From Meridianimarinicoccus roseus (GTDB lineage Bacteria; Pseudomonadota; Alphaproteobacteria; Rhodobacterales; Rhodobacteraceae), in the NCBI RefSeq assembly GCF_003172915.1, contig NZ_QGKU01000012.1, positions 1 to 64,000 of the forward strand: a DNA stretch of 64,000 bases, written 5' to 3'. The position numbers were made by a program, and so were the translations under genes. The notes under the pieces were generated by a model. It had not been told where the DNA came from, ran no database searches, and saw only the letters and a program-made list of their open reading frames with translations. Below are positions 57,131-64,000 of the stretch, in pieces (the stretch's first letter is position 1; every line of letters starts with the position of its first letter).

Positions 57131-57975
57131 GCGCGACGTGGCAGGGCGCACCCGCGCCCGCCGCGGCGCGCATCACGCCACTGGGCTGGCTGCGCGTGGT
57201 CTTGCGCGGCAGCGCGCTGGGGGCAGTGACCTTCGGCGGGCTGGCGCTTCTGCTGGTGGTGCGATTGGTCGAACGCCCGCTCTACGGGCTGCACCGGCCG
57301 GTCACGCCCTACATAACGCAGGGCGTGTGCCGTGCCGCCTTCGTTATCCTAGGCATCGCGCACCGGACAGAGGGCACTCCGATGGCGCAGCCCGGCGCGG
57401 TGGTGGCCAACCATGCCTCCTGGCTCGACATCTTCGCGCTGAACGCCCGCAAGCGGATCTACTACGTCGCCAAGTCCGAAGTCGCGGGCTGGGCCGGGAT
57501 CGGCTGGCTGGCCCGGGCGACCGGCACCGTGTTCATCGCCCGCGACCGAGCGCAGGCCGCCGCGCAGAAACAGGTGTTCGAGGACCGTCTGACCGCCGGG
57601 CACAAGCTGCTGTTCTTCCCCGAAGGGACAAGCACCGACGGGCGCCGCGTGCTGCCCTTCAAGCCGACTCTGTTTGAGGCCTTCTTCGCGCCCGCGCTGA
57701 AGGAGAGGATCTTCGTGCAGCCGGTCAGCGTGGTCTACACCGCACCGCGGGGGCAGGACGCACGGTTCTACGGCTGGTGGGGCGACATGGACTTCGCGCC
57801 GCATCTGCTCAAGGTGCTGGCGGCCCCTTGCCAGGGAGAGGTCTTCTTGACCTACCACCCGCCGCTGCGAGTGGCGGACTTTTCCGGGCGCAAGTCGCTA
57901 TGCGCCGCCTGCGAGATCGCGGTGCGCGGCGGCCACACCGCGCGGCTCAGTCGATCGCGGCCGCCAGCGCCCTGA
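57127..57975 (+). CDS. olsA: lyso-ornithine lipid O-acyltransferase (PlsC family)
   Basis: Adds the second acyl chain to lyso-ornithine lipid; some members also acylate lysophosphatidic acid. 282 residues with an N-terminal membrane helix (about 29-47), the acyltransferase motif NHASWLD (His96, Asp101) and FPEGTSTDGRRV. Coupled to olsB by a four-base overlap, which decides the assignment over a plain plsC. Ends 29 nt inside the convergent thiE-like gene. Confidence 0.9.
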   Translation: MSATWQGAPAPAAARITPLGWLRVVLRGSALGAVTFGGLALLLVVRLVERPLYGLHRPVTPYITQGVCRAAFVILGIAHRTEGTPMAQPGAVVANHASWLDIFALNARKRIYYVAKSEVAGWAGIGWLARATGTVFIARDRAQAAAQKQVFEDRLTAGHKLLFFPEGTSTDGRRVLPFKPTLFEAFFAPALKERIFVQPVSVVYTAPRGQDARFYGWWGDMDFAPHLLKVLAAPCQGEVFLTYHPPLRVADFSGRKSLCAACEIAVRGGHTARLSRSRPPAP

Positions 57976-58582
57976 TCGCCTCTGCCGGGTCCGGCGCGCG
58001 CCAGATCTCGTCGCCGAAGGCGAAGAAGTCCGTCACCGGCGCATAGGCGCGCACCAGGTCGGCCGTCAGCGCGCCTTCGGCCACCACCGGCAGTTCGATC
58101 ATCTCGGACCACCAGGCGAACAGGTCATGGTCCGGCCGCTCGCCGGTGCCAAGTGCAGTCTCTCCCACCGGGCCGAAGGCGACGTAATCCGCCCCGGCCT
58201 CGCCCGCCGACAGCCCGTCATGGCGCGAGCCGCCGCAGAACGCGCCGACGATGGCATCCTGTCCCAACGCCTTGCGGGTTTTGCGCACCGACTTCGCCCC
58301 ATCCGTCAGGTGCACACCGTCCAGGCCCAGCCGGTCCACCAGCCCCAGATGCGTGTCGATGACCAGCGGGATGTCGCGGGCATGGACCAGCGGGCGCAGC
58401 GTATCCGCGACGCGGGCGATGTCGTCCTCCACGGCGCTGGCCATGCGCAGGCGCAGGCAGGCTACCTCCACCGCGTCGAGCACGCACGACAAAAGGTCGG
58501 GAAAGCTGTCCGCTGACGGGTCGGGCGGGGTCAGCAGGTAGATCTGCGGGCGGGTCTGGTCCTGGGGGGCGGTCTTGGTCAT
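57947..58582 (-). CDS. thiamine-phosphate synthase family protein
   Basis: 211 residues with a ThiE-like TIM barrel: QIYLLTPP at the N-terminus, VIDTHLGLVDRLGLDGVHLTDG, GADYVAFGPVGET and a late VVAEGALT. True ThiE joins HMP-PP and thiazole phosphate. The family spacing is kept, but the PP-binding motif is not fully standard, and no other thi genes are near, so this may be a ThiE paralogue (TenI-like). Tail-to-tail overlap with olsA of 29 nt. Confidence 0.8.
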   Translation of the reverse strand: MTKTAPQDQTRPQIYLLTPPDPSADSFPDLLSCVLDAVEVACLRLRMASAVEDDIARVADTLRPLVHARDIPLVIDTHLGLVDRLGLDGVHLTDGAKSVRKTRKALGQDAIVGAFCGGSRHDGLSAGEAGADYVAFGPVGETALGTGERPDHDLFAWWSEMIELPVVAEGALTADLVRAYAPVTDFFAFGDEIWRAPDPAEAIRALAAAID

Positions 58583-58753
58583 GTCGGGCCTTCCGGTCTG
58601 GGCTGCGCGCCTGTTACCGTGCGCGCCGCGCCGCCACAAGCGCGCAGGCCGTCCACGCGACACCTGCAGTGGTCTGACAGGGCGCGCGCCCCCGCTTGGC
58701 TGACTGCGCTGCGCGCCATTGCGCCCTTCGCGCGGCTGGCCTAAACCGCCGCC

Positions 58754-59509
58754 ATGACCGATACCGCCCCGCCCCGCCCACAGCCTGCCTTCGTGCTGGT
58801 CCGCCCCCAGATGGGCCAGAACATCGGCGCCGCCGCGCGCGCGATGCTGAACTTCGGGCTGGACCGGATGCGCCTTGTAAGTCCGCGTGATGGCTGGCCT
58901 AATCCCGATGCGGTGGCGATGGCCAGCGGCGCGGGTCGGGTTCTGGACGCCGCCGGGCTGCATGACAGCACCGCTGCGGCGGTGGCCGATTGCACCTACG
59001 TCTACGCCACCACGGCGCGGGCGCGGGGGCTGACAAAGCCGGTGTTCTCGCCCGAGGGTGCGATGGCCGACGCCGTGCGCCGAACCGCCGAAGGTCAGCG
59101 CGTCGCCGTGCTGTTCGGCCCCGAACGCGCAGGGCTGGAAAATGACGATATTTCAATCGCCAACGCGATCATCACGGTGCCGGTGAACCCGGACTTCCCG
59201 TCGCTGAACTTGGCGCAATGCGTGCTGCTGACCGGCTATGAATGGCGCCGCCAGACCCATGACGTGCCCGCGCAGACGACCGAACTGGCCGGCACCGACT
59301 GGGCCGAGGCGCACGAGATCGAGAAGCTGGCCGAACACTACGAGGAACGCCTTGAAGAAGCGGGTTTTTTCTTCCCCGAGGTGAAGGCCCCGCACATGAA
59401 ACGCAATCTGCGCAACATGTGGTCGCGGATGCCGCTGACCCGCGCCGACGTGCAGATCCTGCACGGCATGATGCGCCAGGTCGTGCGCTGGAAAAACCGC
59501 GCCGAGTGA
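58754..59509 (+). CDS. trmJ: tRNA (cytidine/uridine-2'-O)-methyltransferase TrmJ
   Basis: 251 residues of the SPOUT class. PAFVLVRPQMGQNIGAAARAMLNFG at the start, ALFGPERAGL-like AVLFGPERAGLEND in the middle, and the knot loop VPVNPDFPSLNLAQCVLL are typical of TrmJ, which methylates position 32 of tRNAs. The C-terminal extension of about 90 residues is helical and gives the family its dimer. Confidence 0.92.
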   Translation: MTDTAPPRPQPAFVLVRPQMGQNIGAAARAMLNFGLDRMRLVSPRDGWPNPDAVAMASGAGRVLDAAGLHDSTAAAVADCTYVYATTARARGLTKPVFSPEGAMADAVRRTAEGQRVAVLFGPERAGLENDDISIANAIITVPVNPDFPSLNLAQCVLLTGYEWRRQTHDVPAQTTELAGTDWAEAHEIEKLAEHYEERLEEAGFFFPEVKAPHMKRNLRNMWSRMPLTRADVQILHGMMRQVVRWKNRAE

Positions 59510-59561
59510 CCTTGCCCGCACTGTCCGCAACGCCTAGCTTCCGCGCAACCCGGAGGACGCC

Positions 59562-60704
59562 ATGAGCCAGAAAAACCGCAAGCTTTTCGAAGAGGTTGAC
59601 AGCCCCAAGGCGGTCGCGGCCAAGCCCGCCGGCGGTTTGATCGACCGGCGCGGCGGCGGGGCGCGTGGCGCCGTGCGCGCATGGCTTATGGTGTTGTTCG
59701 GGATGGTGGTGTTGATGATCGCCGTCGGCGGTCTGACACGGCTGACCGACAGCGGTTTGTCGATCACCGAATGGCGCCCGGTCACCGGCGCACTGCCCCC
59801 CACAAGCGCCGAGGCGTGGCAATCCGAGTTCGACAAGTACCGCGAAATCCCGGAATACCAGTTGCAGAACAAGGGTATGACCTTGTCCGAGTTCAAGGTG
59901 ATCTACTGGTGGGAATGGGGCCATCGGCAGCTTGGCCGCGCGATCGGACTGGTCTGGGCGATCGGGTTCGCGGGCTTCGCGCTGGCGCGCAAGATCCCTC
60001 CGGGCTGGTCGCCTCGCCTGCTGCTGCTGGGCGCGCTTGGCGGTTTGCAGGGTGCGATCGGCTGGTGGATGGTTGCCTCGGGCCTGACCGGAAGCATGGT
60101 CGATGTCGCCTCCTACCGCTTGGCCACGCATCTTGGGCTGGCTTTCGTGATCCTCGGCCTGATCGCGTGGTACACGTTCCTTCTGGGCCGCAGTGAACCC
60201 GCGTTGATGACCGCCAGACGAAGCCGCGACGTCAAGCTCTTCGGGATGTCCACAGGGCTGCTGCACCTCGCTTTCGTGCAGATCCTGCTTGGCGCGCTGG
60301 TCGCTGGCATCGACGCCGGTCGCAGCTATACCGACTGGCCGTTGATGGGTGGAGAGCTGTTTCCTTCGTCGGCCTTCGTGATCGAACCCTTGTGGCGGAA
60401 CTTCTTTGAAAATCCCGGGCTTGTGCAGTTCATCCACCGCGTGACCGGCTATGTGCTGCTGGCCTTCGGGGTGGTCGTGTGGCAGCGCGGGCGGCGGTCG
60501 GCCAATCGCGGAACAGCGCGTGCCTTCCACCTGATGGCTGCGGCGCTGGCGGCGCAGATCTTGCTGGGGGTCGTCACCGTCTACAACGCGGCGCCGTGGC
60601 ATCTGGCGATCGCGCACCAGTTCCTTGCGGTCGTCCTGTGGGTCGCCATCCTGCGCGCGCGGTTCCGCAGCCAGTATCCCGTCAGCCAGAGCGTGCGGGG
60701 CTGA
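59562..60704 (+). CDS. ctaA: haem A synthase (COX15/CtaA type)
   Basis: Oxidises the haem O methyl group to haem A for aa3-type cytochrome oxidase. 380 residues with eight membrane helices. GGLTRLTDSGLSITEWRPVTGALPP after helix 1 and the histidines in WEWGHRQLGR, ATHLGLAF, and the late QFIHRVTGY and AIAHQFLA are the conserved haem ligands. Inner-membrane protein. 52 nt after trmJ. Confidence 0.95.
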   Translation: MSQKNRKLFEEVDSPKAVAAKPAGGLIDRRGGGARGAVRAWLMVLFGMVVLMIAVGGLTRLTDSGLSITEWRPVTGALPPTSAEAWQSEFDKYREIPEYQLQNKGMTLSEFKVIYWWEWGHRQLGRAIGLVWAIGFAGFALARKIPPGWSPRLLLLGALGGLQGAIGWWMVASGLTGSMVDVASYRLATHLGLAFVILGLIAWYTFLLGRSEPALMTARRSRDVKLFGMSTGLLHLAFVQILLGALVAGIDAGRSYTDWPLMGGELFPSSAFVIEPLWRNFFENPGLVQFIHRVTGYVLLAFGVVVWQRGRRSANRGTARAFHLMAAALAAQILLGVVTVYNAAPWHLAIAHQFLAVVLWVAILRARFRSQYPVSQSVRG

Positions 60705-60775
60705 CGGCGGGCTTGCCAAAGTCCCGCGCGCTGCCCATCTGCCCTCGGGACCGGAACTGAGAAGCGAGGACGGGC

Positions 60776-61702
60776 ATGGGCTATCTGCGCACGGCGATCT
60801 TGATGGCGGCGATGACCGCGCTTTTTATGGGCGTGGGCTGGATGCTGGGCGGCGGCGGCGGCGCGATGATCGCGCTGGTCGTCGCGGCTGGCATGAACGC
60901 CTTCACATGGTGGAATTCGGACCGGATGGTCCTGCGGATGCACGGCGCGCAATTTCTTGCCGCGGGTGACCGTTGGGGCCTGCACGAACTGACCGCAGAA
61001 CTTGCGCGCAACGCGGGAATGCCGGTGCCCGCTGTCTACCTGATCGATCAGGACCAGCCCAACGCCTTCGCCACCGGGCGCAACCCCGGCAATGCCGCGG
61101 TCGCCGTGACCACCGGCCTGATGGCACGGCTGTCGCGCGAGGAACTGGCCGGAGTGATCGCGCACGAACTGGCGCATATCCGCAACCACGATACCGCGAT
61201 CATGACGGTCACCGCGACCTTCGCGGGGGCAATTTCCATGCTGGCGAATTTCGCACTTTTCTTCGGCGGCTCGCGCGAAAGGGTAGGCATCATCGGCACG
61301 CTCGCGCTGATGATCCTTGCTCCGCTTGCAGCCTCGCTGGTGCAGATGGCGATCTCGCGGTCCCGCGAATACGAGGCAGACCGGATCGGGGCCGAGATCT
61401 GCGGCAACCCGCTCTGGCTTGCCTCCGCACTGGAAGGTATCCAGCGGGCCGCATCCAGGATCGATTACGCGGCTGCCGAACGGCACAAGGCGACGGCGCA
61501 CATGTTCATCATCAACCCGCTGCACGGGCAAAGGATGGATAACCTGTTCGCCACGCACCCGGCGACCGAGAACCGCGTCGCCGCCCTTCGGGCCATGGCC
61601 GGGCAAGGCGGGGGCCGCGTGCCGCAACGTCCGACCGTGCAGCGCCAGACCACCGTGCCGCGTTCGGGGCGACGCAGCAACGACGCCGGCCCTTGGGGCT
61701 GA
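60776..61702 (+). CDS. htpX: zinc metalloprotease HtpX
   Basis: 308 residues; four hydrophobic segments (about 8-20, 28-45, 145-165 and 178-195) and a cytoplasmic M48 domain with HEXXH at His130-His134 (IAHELAHI) and the third ligand Glu in [10 protein letters not shown]. Degrades damaged membrane proteins together with FtsH. The C-terminus has an extra Arg/Gln-rich tail. Stops tail-to-tail 8 nt from the NTF2-like gene. Confidence 0.95.
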   Translation: MGYLRTAILMAAMTALFMGVGWMLGGGGGAMIALVVAAGMNAFTWWNSDRMVLRMHGAQFLAAGDRWGLHELTAELARNAGMPVPAVYLIDQDQPNAFATGRNPGNAAVAVTTGLMARLSREELAGVIAHELAHIRNHDTAIMTVTATFAGAISMLANFALFFGGSRERVGIIGTLALMILAPLAASLVQMAISRSREYEADRIGAEICGNPLWLASALEGIQRAASRIDYAAAERHKATAHMFIINPLHGQRMDNLFATHPATENRVAALRAMAGQGGGRVPQRPTVQRQTTVPRSGRRSNDAGPWG

Positions 61703-61709
61703 GGCGGCG

Positions 61710-62117
61710 TCAGGCGGCGCCGGGGGCGACCTGCGCGATCCAGTCCTGAAGGTTGTAGTAGGTCGTCACGCGGCTGATCTTGCCGTCTTCGACATTGAAG
61801 AACGAAGCGGCGGGCAGGGTGTAGGTCTGCCCCGTGGCAGCCGGTAGACCGTCATCGTCGGCCTTGTAAGTGCCGTTCACCGTGAACTCTGCCGCCGCCC
61901 GGTCACCGTTGGTAAACACCACGATATCGGTAAGCTGTTCGGAATAGCAGCGGTCCATATGGGCGCAGAACTCGGCGAACAATGCCTTGCCGCGGCGCGG
62001 TTCGCCCTGGTTGGGGTAATGCACCACATCCTCGGCCAGCAGGTCGAGCATGGCGGCGCTGTCGCCCGCGTTGAAGGCTTCGAAATAGCGGGTGATCAGG
62101 TCGTCGGTCGCGGGCAT
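61710..62117 (-). CDS. NTF2-like/SnoaL-type protein
   Basis: 135 residues of the cone-shaped NTF2 fold: LITRYFEAFNAGDSAAMLDLLAEDVVHYPNQGEPRRG at the N-terminus and TYTLPAASFFNVEDGKISRVTTYYNLQDW at the end. Such proteins are isomerases, small-molecule binders or, in toxin loci, immunity proteins. It is 45 nt downstream of the EndoU-like gene on the same strand. Confidence 0.85.
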   Translation of the reverse strand: MPATDDLITRYFEAFNAGDSAAMLDLLAEDVVHYPNQGEPRRGKALFAEFCAHMDRCYSEQLTDIVVFTNGDRAAAEFTVNGTYKADDDGLPAATGQTYTLPAASFFNVEDGKISRVTTYYNLQDWIAQVAPGAA

Positions 62118-62162
62118 CAGAAACTCCGGTTAAACAGGCGCGGCGCGTCCATTTAGCAGCGC

Positions 62163-62669
62163 CTAGTTAAACTTGTTGTTCACGGCAGGAAAGGCGGTTT
62201 CGATCCCGTTCGGGCCCTTCCCGGATTTCATGCTGCCGATCCAGATCCTTTGCCCAGCGATTGTGGCCATCCCGCACATGCCAAGATTGTATTTCGCCAT
62301 CATCTGTCTGTAGATTTCGGATTGAGGTGCATAGATCTGGCAGTCTTCCCAAGCCTCGGTGATCGCGGCCTTGATCGCGTTCCAATCCATGTCGGACGGG
62401 AAGAAGGAACTGACCTTCGGCGCCTTGCCGCCGCGGAGCGACACGCTGGCCGTATAGATGTCGTTCACCCGGCTGTCATGTTCTGTGATATTGACCGTTC
62501 GCGTCGGGTATTGACCGGCGGCGACATTGAAGCTGTGCAGGCCGGTATGTGCGCCCGGCCCGTTCGTGCTGTCGCCGAGCATGATATGGTTCTGCGCCGT
62601 CGCGGCGAACCTCACACCGCCCGCGATCCGCACCGCGATGATGCTGTCTTTCGGCTTTTCCTTGGCCAT
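62163..62669 (-). CDS. EndoU-like nuclease-domain protein
   Basis: 168 residues with no signal peptide. NHIMLGDS (His28), GAHTGLH (His41, His45) and KVSSFFPSDMDW (Lys85 onward) resemble the EndoU motif set: a first histidine, a second histidine some 13-17 residues later, and a lysine before S/T-FFP-W. Bacterial EndoU domains are RNA-cutting toxins in contact-dependent and polymorphic toxin systems. Here the domain is stand-alone. GGAG is 8 nt before ATG 62669. Family call moderate; activity not known. Confidence 0.65.
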   Translation of the reverse strand: MAKEKPKDSIIAVRIAGGVRFAATAQNHIMLGDSTNGPGAHTGLHSFNVAAGQYPTRTVNITEHDSRVNDIYTASVSLRGGKAPKVSSFFPSDMDWNAIKAAITEAWEDCQIYAPQSEIYRQMMAKYNLGMCGMATIAGQRIWIGSMKSGKGPNGIETAFPAVNNKFN

Positions 62670-62768
62670 GGCGCCGTCTCCTTTTCTCGGCTGCTGTTCA
62701 CGCGAGGTTAGCGTGTGAAGCCGCTCTGAAATCAAGGAAAATCCGCCAGGATCGTGGTTAGGGCGGGT

Positions 62769-64000
62769 TCAGAACCCTTCGATGCCCGCGCCCGCCTGCC
62801 ACGGCTTGATGAGGTTGCCGAACCGGGTGAAGCGACCCTCGAAGCTCAGCTCCACGCTTCCGATCGGGCCGTGGCGCTGCTTGCCGATGATGACCTCGGC
62901 CTTTCCGTGCACCCGTTCCATAGCTTCTTGCCAGGCCTGCATCTCGGCCAGCTTGTCGTCGCCGGGCTTTTCGCGTTCCTTGTAGTACTCCTCGCGGTAG
63001 ACGAACATCACCACGTCCGCGTCCTGTTCGATCGAGCCGCTTTCGCGCAGGTCCGACAGTTGCGGGCGCTTGTCCTCGCGCTGTTCCACCTGTCGGCTGA
63101 GCTGCGACAGCGCCACGACCGGGATGTCCAGTTCCTTGGCGATGGCCTTCAGGCCCTGCGTGATCTCGGACACCTCGTTCACGCGGCTGTCCTTGGCCGA
63201 GGCGGGGCGCACCAGTTGCAGGTAATCCACGAACAGCGCGTCAAGTCCGTGGGTGCGCTTGAGCCGCCGCGCGCGGGCGGCGAGTTGGCTGATCGGCAGC
63301 GCGGGTGTGTCGTCGATGAAGAGCGGACAGGCCTCGAGGGTCTTGGCGGCCTCAACGAAGCGGCGGAACTCCGCCTCGGTCATGTCGCCGCGGCGGATCT
63401 GTTCGCTCGGCACCTCGGCGGCTTCCGACAGGACCCGGGCGGCCAACTGTTCCGACGACATCTCGAGGCTGAAGAACCCCACGACGCCGCCGTTCACCGT
63501 GCCTTCGGTGCCGTCGGGGCGCAGGCCCTTCTGATAGCCCTTGGCGATGTTGAACGCGATGTTGGTGGCCAGCGAGGTCTTGCCCATGGACGGCCGCCCG
63601 GCGAGGATCAGCAGGTCGGATTTGTGCAATCCGCCCAGCTTTTTGTCGAGATCGTCCAGCCCCGTGGACACGCCCGCCAGCCCGCCGTCGCGTTGGTATG
63701 CGGCGTTCGCCACGTTCACCGCGTCGGTGACCGCCGACAGGAAGGACTGGAAGCCCTGACTGGCCTGCCCGCTTTCGCCCAGCAGGTATAGCTGCTGTTC
63801 GGCTGCCACGATCTGGTCGCGCGGGTCGCTGTCGGCGGTGACGGCGGTGGCCTTGGCGGCGATGTCGCGGCCCAGTTCGATCAACTGGCGGCGCATCGCG
63901 AGATCGCGGATGATCTGCGCATAGTCCTTCGCCGCGAAGGTCGAGATCGCGGCGCCTGCCAGCCGCACGAGGTAGGCGGACCCGCCCAGTTCCTTCAGCC
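62769..64000 (-). CDS. dnaB: replicative DNA helicase DnaB (5' end beyond window)
   Basis: The C-terminal 410 or so residues are present; the frame is open to the window edge. The linker is followed by the RecA-like motor with Walker A GRPSMGKTS, the FFSLEMSSEQL and LFVDYLQLV Walker B segment, SQLSRQVEQREDKRP and RESGSIEQDADVV. The hexameric helicase opens the replication fork. The N-terminal domain is outside the window. Confidence 0.97.
   Translation of the reverse strand, partial: LKELGGSAYLVRLAGAAISTFAAKDYAQIIRDLAMRRQLIELGRDIAAKATAVTADSDPRDQIVAAEQQLYLLGESGQASQGFQSFLSAVTDAVNVANAAYQRDGGLAGVSTGLDDLDKKLGGLHKSDLLILAGRPSMGKTSLATNIAFNIAKGYQKGLRPDGTEGTVNGGVVGFFSLEMSSEQLAARVLSEAAEVPSEQIRRGDMTEAEFRRFVEAAKTLEACPLFIDDTPALPISQLAARARRLKRTHGLDALFVDYLQLVRPASAKDSRVNEVSEITQGLKAIAKELDIPVVALSQLSRQVEQREDKRPQLSDLRESGSIEQDADVVMFVYREEYYKEREKPGDDKLAEMQAWQEAMERVHGKAEVIIGKQRHGPIGSVELSFEGRFTRFGNLIKPWQAGAGIEGF

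Overview
The window looks like chromosomal DNA of an alphaproteobacterium of the order Rhodobacterales (Rhodobacteraceae/Roseobacteraceae). The basis is high-GC coding on both strands, a ChpT phosphotransferase, a PleD-like diguanylate cyclase next to a DUF3572 gene, a VPLPA-CTERM protein, btaAB and olsBA lipid genes, and a LexA operator of the direct-repeat type GTTC-N7-GTTC. No rRNA, CRISPR array or prophage was seen. The left edge carries an IS256-family element, and the right edge cuts through dnaB.

Layout. 1-2.5 kb: IS256-family transposase followed by a 5'-truncated DNA-binding or transposition gene, ending at tRNA-Arg(UCU). 2.6-11.7 kb: housekeeping and central metabolism (small membrane protein, esterase, glyA, NAD kinase, DUF4396, prpE, malic enzyme). 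11.8-17.1 kb: nucleoside salvage operon cdd-deoA-deoB-add-upp with a SPOR protein, then tRNA-Gly(CCC). 17.1-22.8 kb: minus-strand one-carbon operon (PF13769 protein, methylene-THF reductase, HAD, methyl-THF:corrinoid methyltransferase, cupin, corrinoid activator). 23-27 kb: ppx, rlmE and a divergent HupE-like/DUF4198 pair. 27-31.6 kb: phosphate-starvation lipid remodelling operon plcP-btaA-btaB followed by a GT8 glycosyltransferase and an SDR, with a Pho box in front. 31.7-40 kb: hybrid kinase, metG, YceI, a surface GDPD with three phased Pho half-sites, an SOS-type imuA-like gene with a LexA box, an aldo/keto reductase, NUDIX and DUF983. 40-42.4 kb: EF-hand protein, ECF sigma factor and two membrane/periplasmic partners. 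42.7-47 kb: signalling block with pleD, DUF3572, a HAD, and an overlapping H-NOX / HNOBA-GGDEF pair. 47-49 kb: accessory patch with a PemK-like gene, an orphan gene, inverted repeats and tRNA-Ser(CGA). 49-64 kb: DUF2059, rplU-rpmA, GNAT, obgE-proB-proA, chpT, DUF3553, olsB-olsA, thiE-like, trmJ, ctaA, htpX, an NTF2-like/EndoU-like pair and dnaB.

How the genes work together. The clearest theme is phosphorus economy. PlcP can strip head groups from phospholipids, BtaA/BtaB rebuild betaine lipid on the diacylglycerol, OlsB/OlsA make ornithine lipid, and a secreted GDPD can release glycerol phosphate. Two of these transcription units carry sequence matching PhoB operators. A second theme is cyclic-di-GMP and cell-cycle signalling (PleD, HNOBA-GGDEF, ChpT). 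The H-NOX protein is unusual because proline stands where the proximal haem histidine should be. A third theme is corrinoid-dependent demethylation, for which the substrate-specific methyltransferase and the corrinoid protein are not in this window.
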